This document shows, in pieces, positions 1 to 7,585 of a DNA stretch of 14,206 nucleotides; positions within the stretch are counted from its first letter, which is position 1; each line of letters opens with the position of its first letter. The position numbers and the translations under genes were made by a program. This stretch comes from Podochytrium sp. JEL0797 (Eukaryota; Chytridiomycota; Chytridiomycetes; Chytridiales; Chytriomycetaceae): positions 1-14,206 of the forward strand of contig JADGJG010000685.1 in the NCBI GenBank assembly GCA_027596195.1. Direction: 5' to 3'. The notes beneath the pieces were generated by a model that made no database searches, was not told the origin of the DNA, and saw nothing but the letters and a program-made list of their open reading frames with translations.

Positions 1-834
1 TTTCCGATTTTTGTTTAAAATTTATTTTTGTTGTGGTTACGGATTGATACTGTGTGGGTGGGTTTTTTGAATGTCATTTTTATGTGGGTATGTAAACTTT
101 ACTCCCAAATTCAAGCAAATCCCCCCCCCCCCCCCCTCCATAGTTTTCCGAGAGTTTTTCTATTTCATACTTAGATTTTTTGCCTTGATCTTCTCGTTTG
201 CGGAACTGGTTTGTAACTCTTATCCTTATTCATAATGTGCTCGAAAGGTGTGTGTCTGGCCCGTGGAGGTCAGAGTCCTAATCTAAGCATTTGTAGTAGC
301 CCAAGCCATAGTTTTCAGTAGGTGGGTATGCATACAGTTGTGCAATTGCACTGGGCATACACACCCTCCAATAATCAGAGCAGGCACGTGCATTGATACT
401 GAATTCCAGATCATGAGCCTCCTGCCCTCCCCAGGGCAGGTCTTGTTTGGGCGGATTGGAATTAGTGATGTGAGATTGATTCCTGTACAGGCTTTAGTTT
501 CCGTTTCTGAAAGCCAAATTGTGCAGAATTGCTTATTGGGTGTGCGTTCTCAAATTTGAGCAGTAGTCGCGATTCCAGAGCTGCATCACTACTACAAGCC
601 AGGAGCACACTTAAAGGGCTTCAGGGTTCCCCCAAAGAGGGTATAGATTCCGCACAAGCTGACTCAGAGCTCTGATTTTGCTTGCAATCGCAGATTTGCA
701 GCAGTTTCATTCAGCATTTCAGAGAGGAGAATTGGGAGAAGGAAGCCTCCCCCCTTACCTCACAGCACGTCAATTCGTAGATTGGGTTAATATGTAAGAT
801 ATCTGAGCGGAAATCGATATGGATGTGTAATATT
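1..834. other. Leading stretch without a supportable gene
   Basis: I see no convincing gene here on either strand. The longest open frame (338-559, plus, 73 codons) has a composition that does not look like protein, no recognisable motif and no splice partners. The stretch is T/G-rich at the left and contains a long poly-C run. It ends at the inverted duplication that begins near 835. Confidence 0.5.
121..136. repeat. Poly-C homopolymer, 16 bases
   Basis: Sixteen consecutive C follow an A/T-rich stretch. The length may be unreliable because homopolymers of this size are hard to sequence and assemble. On the minus strand it is a G16 tract. Confidence 0.9.
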
Positions 835-1224
835 TTGCATGGCGAATATTGGCGAAAAATAATTGTCAGTCGCAGCAGGAAAAAAAACGAAATCAATGAT
901 CTGGACCGAGGAAGAACTGGCCAGCTGCTGCGAAATCCTTGGTCTGAATCCACAAGGCATCCATCCAAAGCTCCTGTCCAACCTGTTTTGCATATGGGAT
1001 CCAAAGACACCGACACATGATCTACCTGCATGAACTGTCCAACAAATCGAGTATGTGGAAGCCAAATTTCATGGTCACCAAGTCATCCATCCGAAGCTTC
1101 TGTCCAACCTGTTTGGTGCATGGGATTCACTGACACCAAAATGTAATCTACTGGCCTGGACAATTGGATATATGAATATTGCCTCTTTCATGACTGTGAG
1201 TCTCATTCGTATGGAAAAGAGCCC
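835..1224 (+). repeat. Left arm of a large imperfect inverted duplication
   Basis: The sequence from about 835 (TTGCATGGCGAATATTGGCG) to about 1224 reappears as its reverse complement between about 1390 and 1750. Matching landmarks in order are GAATATTGGCGAAAAATAAT, AATCAATGATCTGGACCGAG, GAAATCCTTGGTCTGAATCC and ATATATGAATATTGCC. The arms are highly similar over the first ~150 bases and more diverged toward the centre. The left arm carries about 30-40 extra bases, including a second copy of the HPKLLSNLF-coding segment. No target-site duplication or transposase was found. The edges are estimated by eye. Confidence 0.85.
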
Positions 1225-1408
1225 AGATCAAACCCAGGAAAAGTGCCGCAATCAGAGGGTATTTAAAGTTGTTGAAATGTCGCAAGACACCAGGTTCAAG
1301 ATGGAATCTTTAAATTTCGCGGTGATTGTCTATTGGTTGCTTTACTCTGGTCTTCCAATCACCGCGATGTTAGAAGATGGTGCTCTTTTTGGGATCTTTT
1401 CAATATGA
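896..1408 (+). pseudogene. Decayed copy of a 42-residue-repeat protein (left arm)
   Basis: Reading from ATG at 896 gives MIWTEEELASCCEILGLNPQ, then IHPKLLSNLF, and runs into an in-frame TGA at 1031. The same frame then stays open to 1408, with a second IHPKLLSNLFGAWD segment. The minus-strand copy in the right arm encodes nearly the same residues with a Trp codon at the position of this stop. That points to a once-coding sequence, now broken here. I do not recognise the family. The first ~35 residues have the helix-turn-helix feel of a SAP-like domain, but that is only a guess. The tail (from about residue 110) crosses the unique spacer and looks non-coding. Confidence 0.5.
958..1165 (+). repeat. 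Direct tandem repeat, 126-bp period (42 codons)
   Basis: CATCCATCC(A/G)AAGC(T/T)(C/T)CTGTCCAACCTG occurs at 958 and again at 1084, exactly 126 bases apart, so the reading frame is kept. Both units encode HPKLLSNLF, then a Trp-Asp element, a Thr-Pro element and a (D/N)L-x-A-(W/stop)-T element. The second unit fades after about 1165. The exact multiple of three and the protein-level conservation point to an ancestral protein with tandem 42-residue repeats. Confidence 0.75.
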
Positions 1409-1750
1409 ACCATATTCACAGCCATGAAAGTGGCAATATTCATATATCCAGTTGGCTTCCAGGCAATTGATCTGTTTGATGGTTCCTTCTGGTAGATCCA
1501 ATGTGGGTGTCATTGGATCCCATGTGCACATACTCAATTTGCTCAACAGTCCATGCAGGCAGATTGTATGTCAGTGTCATTGGACCCCATATGCCAAAGA
1601 GGTTGGACAGGAGTTTTGGATGGATGCCTTGTGGATTCAGACCAAGGATTTCGCAGCAGCTGGCCAGTTCTTCCTCGGTCCAGATCATTGATTTCGTTTT
1701 TTTTTCCTGCTGTGACTGACAATTATTTTTCGCCAATATTCGCAATGCAA
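1390..1750 (-). repeat. Right arm of the inverted duplication
   Basis: Reverse complement of the left arm at 835-1224, separated from it by a unique spacer of about 165 bases. Compared with the left arm, this copy has lost most of one 42-codon unit. The second unit (WDPMTPTLDLPEGTIKQINC in the third minus frame) is fused out of frame to the first. The arm ends at ATGCAA (1745-1750), beyond which the two copies share nothing obvious. Confidence 0.85.
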
Positions 1751-1883
1751 ATTCCCTCTTGGGAGCAGATCTGCTTGGTTGATTGACTCCTGCTGGCTTG
1801 GTGGTTCGGGGCTCCCCCTTGGACTCGGGGAAGAGAGCTGCTTCGGCAGTGATGGTCTTTTGCAAACTATTTACGTTTTCCAT
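1440..1883 (-). pseudogene. Hypothetical coding fragment with the 42-residue repeat
   Basis: An open frame of 147 codons runs from ATG at 1883. Its first ~55 residues lie outside the inverted duplication (TITAEAALFPESKGEP, SRSAPKREFALRILAKNNCQ), followed by a basic stretch, MIWTEEELASCCEILGLNPQ and IHPKLLSNLFGIWGPMT. The frame then slips: the natural continuation, including CLEANWIYEYCHFHGCEYGSY with its C-x3-H-x-x-C pattern broken over two lines of sense (WIYEYC, HFHGCE), lies in another frame and stops near 1404. An acceptor-like AG at 1867-1868 would place this as a downstream exon of minus-strand sequence at 1939 and above. Unrecognised. Either a terminal exon of a real gene or a relic. 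Confidence 0.35.
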
Positions 1884-1934
1884 CAGGCCACTTGCTCCAA
1901 ATCTGCATCGTCCTTGAAAAATGATACCCAGGGT

Positions 1935-2117
1935 TTACAGCAAAACCTCAAAATGATGTATATTAAACCCATCTTGAAATGTCGTCAAAACTGGAGTCAC
2001 CACCCCCAATTTTTCCAGCGTGGCGCTCAAGAAGGAGCTGAAGGCACACGTTTGCGTGGCCGTGTACATTTTGTTGGCGTGGTTGGTTTTGAAGGCCAGG
2101 AGGGTGTGGTACCGCAA
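1935..2117 (-). pseudogene. Coding-like minus-strand fragment, possible extra exon
   Basis: The minus strand reads YHTLLAFKTNHANK, then TATQTCAFSSFLSATLEKLG and TTFQDGFNIHHFEVLL before a TAA at 1935-1937. Hydrophobic and polar residues alternate in a protein-like way, unlike the shadow frames. It would be continuous with the candidate exon at 2140-2247 if the six-base G run on the plus strand (2143-2148) were one base shorter. A donor-like GTAAAC begins at 1938 on the minus strand. No family recognised; it could be a broken part of the same gene or chance. Confidence 0.2.
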
Positions 2118-2139
2118 TTGGTGGTGGTGGTGAGGGGAT

Positions 2140-2675
2140 TTAGGGGGGTTGATGCACTACTGACGCCTCCGCGGGACTCAAACAAGTCCGAATCGCTTCT
2201 GGAGCAACGGAGGGCAAAAGTTTGGCAACTTCAGTTTGCTTTCTGACCTGATCGGGTTTTCTCCAGGCAGGTGGAAGGGGTTGCGAAACCAGATACATAA
2301 GGGCCAATCACAGATTGAAACAAGGAAACAGTATACCTCCTCAATGACAGCCACAGTAATGGACTTGCCAGTAGTAAAGAGCTGTGAGGCGGTATTGGCC
2401 CAGTTCACGTTCACACCCATCGCGTGGGCGGAATACCTCTAATACTGTATGCTCATTGGGTTGGTCCCTCATAGAAACTGGTGGACATGTCACTCTGCAA
2501 CCTTGAGTTAGTTCTGCCCCCTCATACACCCTCGCGCTGAAGCTCCGGAGAATGCCTGCGTCATGCTGTGGTTATCCATTTCGTAATTTTGGGTAACAGT
2601 GATGCCCACCTCCTTTGCCTTGTTAGTCATTCCCGTAATCGCCACAACAATGTCCAGGGGGGGTGGTGTGTCCAT
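2140..2675 (-). CDS. Candidate three-exon gene, function unknown
   Basis: A phase-consistent minus-strand model uses exons 2675-2530, 2436-2337 and 2247-2140, encoding 117 residues. It starts MDTPPPLDIVVAITGM, continues through QNYEMDNHSMTQAFSGASAR, VNVNWANTASQLFTTGKS and ITVAVIEE, and ends VRKQTEVAKLLPSVAPEAI, then a short tail and TAA. The introns have GTGTAT...AG (93 nt) and GTATAC...CAG (89 nt) boundaries, in the size range of the neighbouring genes. I do not recognise the family, and no signal peptide or membrane segment is evident. The tail may be a premature end: one base less in the six-C run before the stop would join it to the coding-like fragment at 1935-2117. It could also be a pseudogene. 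Confidence 0.35.
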
Positions 2676-3571
2676 GAGGTGGCTTGGCTTCGTCAGGTGC
2701 CTGCGGGTTGGGTCGGGTTAGGTTGGGCATCTGTTACAGATCCCCGTTCTTTCTTTCATAGAAATATTTTTTGGTTCGAGAAGGTTGGGAGAAGAGTTGG
2801 GAGAAGAGAATTAACCTTTTCAAGGGGCGGGAGAAACGGGGGAGTGGGGGGTAAACCTTTTTTTTTTTAGAATCAGATATATAGGACTCACGAATACAGC
2901 CCTCTCCTGAGCCAGCAGGGAGAATGACTACAGCATGCTTGAGGTATGAAGTCAAGGAAATGAATAATATGACCGTTCGGACCTTTTTTTTTGAATCGCA
3001 ATTCTGGAAAGAGTTCATCGCTCTGGGCTTCTGGTGTGGCAAAACTGGATGCACCCATCAATTTGGGCAGCGCAACGTGCCACTAACAAATGCGATCGGT
3101 CGGCAATGTGCCAGTATGATTTCGTGGTACCCCACCACGGCAGATCCGATTTCTACATCACGAAGCAGAGTCGTTTGGATGAATCAGCTCCATAGCTTTG
3201 ACCTGCGACGAGATCTGGATGCACGATGAGGCATATGTGTAAAAAACATGGGGTTTCGAAGTTTGCGAATCAGAGGGAAATTCAATTTGCAACAGTCGCC
3301 GTCCAGCCGCTTGCGTGATGATGCGATTTGCAGAATTGGGGTATTGAAAGATGTGGGGAGACTTGTTTCTGAGCGCTTACTTATGGTGTTTTTCGCATGC
3401 TTCATGGCTTGCCGCGTCGAGCGCGCCTTGTTTCACACTCTTCTTACCGCATCAAAACTCTTTTCCGCGTATTGGATGAAAGAACAATTGGATTTTTATT
3501 TTTGCACCCAACGAGTGATTAAAATAAAGATCATAGAAAGTAATACAGCTCGTCCAAAAAAAACACCCCCT
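2676..3571. other. Gap with coding-like patches but no firm gene
   Basis: The minus strand has short protein-like patches: MELIHPNDSAS from 3193, FATPEAQSDELFPELRF from about 3044, and DVEIGSAVVGYHEIILAHCR around 3160-3100 in another frame. A splice from 3162 to 3044 (GTGATG...CAG) would join the first two in phase, but I could not extend the model to a complete gene. They may be 5' exons of the minus-strand candidate at 2140-2675 or relics. The plus-strand open frames here have no recognisable features. G-rich and T-rich runs occur at 2820-2870. Confidence 0.3.
3495..3500 (-). terminator. Putative AATAAA polyadenylation signal
   Basis: AATAAA on the minus strand lies about 72 bases past the stop codon of the 3572-5152 gene, a plausible place for its poly(A) signal. 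It sits in A/T-rich sequence where chance matches are common. Confidence 0.4.
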
Positions 3572-5152
3572 TCAAAACCCATTCAGCGCCACAAACATCT
3601 CCAACTCCATTCCCAATTCCATCGATATCCCATCGTCCTCCTTCACATCCACCCCATCATATGCTGGCGGCGGCAACACCAACGCCGCGTCCGCAAACAC
3701 GGGAGATCCCGCCCCATCACCACCACCACCCAACGACCACATGTCCACATCCTCCATCGCCACCACCGTCGGTGCCAAATCGGGCGAATCAACCATCGCG
3801 TTGAGGTATGTGTCAAACACGTCCGGTTCCAAGTCCAGGGGCGCTTGCTGTTGCGACGGTTGCAACACTATTGCGGGGAAGACTGGTTCCGCACAGAGAG
3901 TTAATGCGGCCAAGGGGGTCGAAAGGGGGGACATGATGCCAAGGTACGGTGGAAGCGGTTCGTTGCTCGAAGGTGGTTGCTGAGGTGGCTCCTGCTGCTT
4001 CTGTCCTGACGAGCTTGATACGACAAAAGCAAGATCATCAAGCTCCTGGCTCTTTTTCCGGGCGTTCCCTACCGCTTCTGCCGCCGTGTACATTTCCTCG
4101 AGGAACGATGGGTTCGCGTCTTGGTCCCAAAACGAGCCCGTGGACGGGTCGAGCGGGTCAAAGAGGTATTCGAGTTGCATCTTTTTGGTGTCTAAGGAGG
4201 GAAGAGGCTCGAAGGATGGTATTTTGGTGTCGCCGTATCGTGGAGGATTCAAGTTCAGTTGTTGCTGCTGTTGTTGTTGTTGTAGCTGGAGCTGCTGGAA
4301 CGCCAGTGTCTGGCCTGGGAAGTAGAAAGAATGGTATGGGAGAGGATTCGGCGTCTCTTGGAACGTGCTGTCAACATTCATCTTCCTTTCGTCCGGGAAG
4401 GGGTCCGACTGCATCGTCACGGACGCCCTCTCGGCTTTCTCGTCGACTTCATGGTCGTATTTCGGAGATAAGGAGGATGCGTCCGAATCGGAATAGAGTT
4501 CGATCGACGACAAAGATGAATCCTCTTGTTTTGATTTCGAATCGTGGGGGGATCCGTGGAAGATGGAATAGTCGGCTTCCAACGTCTTGGCAGTGGAATT
4601 GGTGTCTGTGCTCTGCATGCGCGGGTTAAAGACGGAGAATTTGGGGCGCGAGACGTTGAGAGGCGGGTTGAGTGCGTTGGCTGTGGATTCGGACGAAAAG
4701 GGCGATCGTGACGAAGCAAACAGCGAGCGTGAGGTTGAGCTTGGCGTGAACATGGAGTGGGCAATGTGCTGCATCTTCTGGATGAAGGGCTGCTTCTTTG
4801 GGTGGGGTGCGGGGACGGGGCCGGGATGGGCAGCGGGATGCAACTCATCACGCAGATTGAGAAGCATCTCGGTGAACACGCTGTGTGTGGAGCCCGCGGG
4901 GCAGGAGGCGAGCTTTGCGGCATGGAAGCGGTCCTTTAGCGCGGCGTCGACCCACACGGTCCACTTGGCAGAGGGAAGCCCAGAGACGCTGCGTTGAGCC
5001 GCGACGAGGCGCTGGTTGTTGGTCGAGGCGTCGTGGTCCGCGGTCTCAAAGGCAACGAGCATCGACAAGAGCTGCTCATCGAACGCAGTGTCCCGGGCGA
5101 AGCGGGTCTTGTGCGCGAGATTGAGTTTGAGGTTGTGTCGTTGGGTGCGCAT
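3572..5152 (-). CDS. Intronless Ser/Gln/acidic-rich protein, unknown function
   Basis: A single open frame gives 526 residues from ATG at 5152. The frame stays open up to 5503, but I reject that extension because it runs through the first two exons of the divergent CatSper2 gene. Residues about 20-106 look folded and helical (TAFDEQLLSMLVAFE, KWTVWVDAALKDRFHAAKL, STHSVFTEMLLNLRDEL). After that the chain is low-complexity: Pro/His and Ser-rich to ~160, a Ser/Asp-rich stretch at 210-230, a poly-Gln tract at 286-298, Pro/Gln at 385-400, and an acidic, Met/Leu-rich C-terminus. No Cys/His zinc cluster, bZIP or homeodomain is visible. The layout resembles a transcriptional regulator with an N-terminal domain and disordered activation regions, but this is inference. 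Having no intron is unusual beside neighbours with up to 14. Real coding is supported by its 526-codon length and biased composition. Confidence 0.75.
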   Translation of the reverse strand: MRTQRHNLKLNLAHKTRFARDTAFDEQLLSMLVAFETADHDASTNNQRLVAAQRSVSGLPSAKWTVWVDAALKDRFHAAKLASCPAGSTHSVFTEMLLNLRDELHPAAHPGPVPAPHPKKQPFIQKMQHIAHSMFTPSSTSRSLFASSRSPFSSESTANALNPPLNVSRPKFSVFNPRMQSTDTNSTAKTLEADYSIFHGSPHDSKSKQEDSSLSSIELYSDSDASSLSPKYDHEVDEKAERASVTMQSDPFPDERKMNVDSTFQETPNPLPYHSFYFPGQTLAFQQLQLQQQQQQQQLNLNPPRYGDTKIPSFEPLPSLDTKKMQLEYLFDPLDPSTGSFWDQDANPSFLEEMYTAAEAVGNARKKSQELDDLAFVVSSSSGQKQQEPPQQPPSSNEPLPPYLGIMSPLSTPLAALTLCAEPVFPAIVLQPSQQQAPLDLEPDVFDTYLNAMVDSPDLAPTVVAMEDVDMWSLGGGGDGAGSPVFADAALVLPPPAYDGVDVKEDDGISMELGMELEMFVALNGF

Positions 5153-5324
5153 TGGATTTCGAAATGTTTTTGTGCGATTGCAATCACCTGACTCATCCTT
5201 CAAGGAATTAAGATTTGATTTGATTTGTATCTGATAGGGTTTAGAAACGATGTTTGAATCATTCTCGAGTTCATTGGGATGCTGTTGAGGAATCGAAATA
5301 AAAATAAAAAATAAGCTGTCAAAA
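5153..5324. promoter_or_regulatory. Divergent promoter region, 172 bp
   Basis: This gap separates the start codons of the minus-strand Ser/Gln-rich gene and the plus-strand CatSper2 gene, so it must hold both 5' ends or share regulatory DNA. Visible elements are a perfect 10-base palindrome GATTGCAATC at 5176-5185, a consensus AP-1/Gcn4-type TGACTCA at 5189-5195, and an A/T-rich stretch (AAATAAAAATAAAAAATAAG) just before the CatSper2 start. The motif matches are short and unproven. Confidence 0.5.
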
Positions 5325-7471
5325 ATGGAGAATGTGCGTTTCGCGACTTGGCACTTCCATCTCACAATCAACTCACTCCTCCTTTGACTAGACTTTCCAT
5401 GACCTGTCCACAAAGAGTACCATCTTTCGATCACGGCTGATTGACGAGTTTCATCTGCTGGTGCGAATCCGCGAATCTCGAAACGCGCCAGACACATTAC
5501 CAACGCATTTCCATTCCTACAGGACGACGTTGCAAACCAAGCAACGGTTCAAGCCCCAAAATATACATCCAGAGACGTGACGGATTTGAATCTGCGCAAC
5601 AAGGTATCGTATGGTTTTGTTCGAAGCAGCATTTTTTTGACCTCTCGATACGAAAACCAAACCCTCAGATTCTATTGAACAATCCGCATCAGTTGATCAA
5701 ATTCCAGGTAAGATGTAGTAGTATGAACGCGTCTAAACTAGGATCGCTAAAACGCGCTTGAACCAAAGGCTTTCAAAAAAACACAACAAACCGAAGACCA
5801 GAAAACGGATCGACGACTCATGCGAACGCGTTATGTGAATTCATTACCGATTGGCGCGTGGGCGCGATGGGCGGTCACACGTGAGCGCTCGTGTTCAAAC
5901 GCGGCATCACGCGACTCAACCCCAAAAAACGATAGACACATATTTCAAACGCACAATCATGTTCTTTATCATCCTCGACTCAATATTCATTGGCATCAAA
6001 ACCGAACTCGAACCCCTCGAATCGCAATACTGGACCCTCTTTCAATTCACCGCCCTCCTCGATTACTTCAGCTGCCTCCTGTTCCTCACAGAAACCACTC
6101 TCCAGCTCATGGATAGCTTTGAAGAATTTTGGTCCGATGGGTGGAACGTGGCCGATTTGTGCTTGACTGTCATTTCGTTGGTGCCCGAAGTCACGGACGC
6201 GACGGGGTACACGGAGGTCGTGTTGACTGCGAACGGTATTTCGGGACAATCGTTTCGCATTGTGCGTGTGTTGAAGGTGGTGTTGCGGGTGGCAAACTTT
6301 CAAATCATGGTTGTGACGATTTTGGAGGCGTTTTATGTACGTGCTTGGTATTGGTATTTGGGGGGGGGGGGTTCTTTTCACGCCGCCCGCCGAGTTTTAA
6401 TCCCCGAGAAAATTAGTCCATGTCCAGTATTCTACTCGTTATGTTGATTGTCGCGTATTCGTATTCCATCGTGGGCGTATACTTGTTTCGCGATTACACC
6501 AACTCCACCGAACCAGGACTCGCTTTCCAGTACTCTTTTATGGATATTGGACAATCCATGATTACCCTGTTTCAGCTGTTGACCCTGGATCAATGGGAAT
6601 CCGTGAACAAAGGTGCGAGAATTCCCGCGTAATCGAAGTCCATACCCACCCTCATTCCCCACAATTGATAGAACTCGCCTCTATCGTGGACCCTGTTTAT
6701 TCCTATCTATATATTATCTCATGGGTCTGTCTGGGCGCTTTTATTTTCCGAAACATTTTTGTGGGAGTCATGGGTGAGTTTTTTTTTTGGCAAGGGAGGA
6801 ATCGTATGCACTAATCAAGAATCTCCCCCTCGCTCACAAAACGCAGTAAACCACTTTCACAAAATCTCTCAAGCGTTGCGTGAGGAAGTCGAAACGAGCA
6901 AAAAGATGCGCAACTTTGAACGTATGAAGCGGCGATTGAACCGCGAATTGGACATGCAAGGACAAGTCGAAGCGTCCATGTGAGAGGTTTCCTCTTTTTC
7001 TAAATCCCTCACTCACTCGCCCCATTATGTATCCCATTCTAGCGCCAATTTGAAATCGGCCGCAACAACCACCGACGCGACGTCGGACAACAAGACCAAG
7101 GAACGCAGGAAATCCAAGTCCGGAGCAGCCTCTAACACGGCAGCTATGCGTGAGGCCAAAAAGGAGGGAGACTCGAACGTGTTGAACGCGGTTCAGAAGT
7201 TGCTGGCGACTTCGCATGGAATCTCGAAAGGTTTGGCGTGTTTGTCTATGTGCTTTTGAAATGATTTCCTCAAGAATTCTAAACAGGATGGGAGGAGACT
7301 GTGCAAGAGACGCTTGCGGCGTTGGAGGACGCGCATGTCGAGACCATGTGGCCGCGTGATTCGCTGTTCGAGTATTTGCAGGTGATGGAGAGTCTGCAGG
7401 AAAACATGAAGGAATATGAGGAGCTGCAAGCCATGGCATCATGGACGCTGCTGGAGCTGCACGACACGTGA
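5325..7471 (+). CDS. CATSPER2: CatSper2-type voltage-gated calcium channel subunit
   Basis: Pore-forming subunit of the flagellar CatSper Ca2+ channel, in animals a heterotetramer of CatSper1-4 in the sperm-tail membrane. Exons: 5325-5333, 5392-5460, 5523-5603, 5669-5707, 5769-5880, 5936-6336, 6417-6612, 6672-6773, 6847-6979, 7043-7230, 7287-7471; 504 aa against about 530 in human. The N-terminus (RSRLIDEF, LNNPHQLIKF, GAWARWAV) follows animal CatSper2 nearly without gaps. S1 is at ~108-124, S2 at ~136-158 and S3 at ~173-190. S4 carries R211, R214, K217 and R221; S5 is at ~240-262. The selectivity filter TLDQW (293-297) holds Asp295, as in CatSper channels, and S6 is ~312-337. A basic/acidic C-terminal region ends with the CatSper2 signature WPRDSLF (465-471) and a helix. 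Introns are 55-80 nt; donors include GTGCGT, GTAAGA and GTGAGT. The start context (AAAAATGG) is good. The first exon has only three codons and is the least certain part. Confidence 0.9.
6360..6371 (+). repeat. Poly-G run inside CatSper2 intron 6
   Basis: Twelve consecutive G lie 24 bases after the GTACGT donor at 6337, within the 80-nt intron 6337-6416. The run is intronic, so it does not affect the protein, but its length may be imprecise. Confidence 0.85.
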
Positions 7472-7585
7472 AATTGTGGAAAAGGGCGTGTCCGAAAGAC
7501 AGGGATTTCTGAAAGAACTTTGCGCAAAGGCCAAAAAGAAAAAAAAATCATTGCTTTCTGCCAAAACCACTCCACCACCACACCA

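Noticed and set aside
338..559. 73-codon plus-strand open frame
   Set aside because: No motif, no homologue recognised and no splice partners; consistent with chance.
835..1750. Inverted repeats as terminal repeats of a DNA transposon
   Set aside because: The arms are coding-derived and span nearly the whole element. The ~165-base spacer cannot hold a transposase and no target duplication is visible.
3949..4629. 226-codon plus-strand open frame
   Set aside because: Shadow of the minus-strand Ser/Gln-rich gene, with Arg/Ser/Gly-rich composition and no motifs.
5153..5503. In-frame 117-codon N-terminal extension of the minus-strand 526-aa protein
   Set aside because: It would overlap CatSper2 exons 1 and 2 on the opposite strand and has no ATG between its first few codons and 5152. 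Its composition is unlike the rest of the protein.
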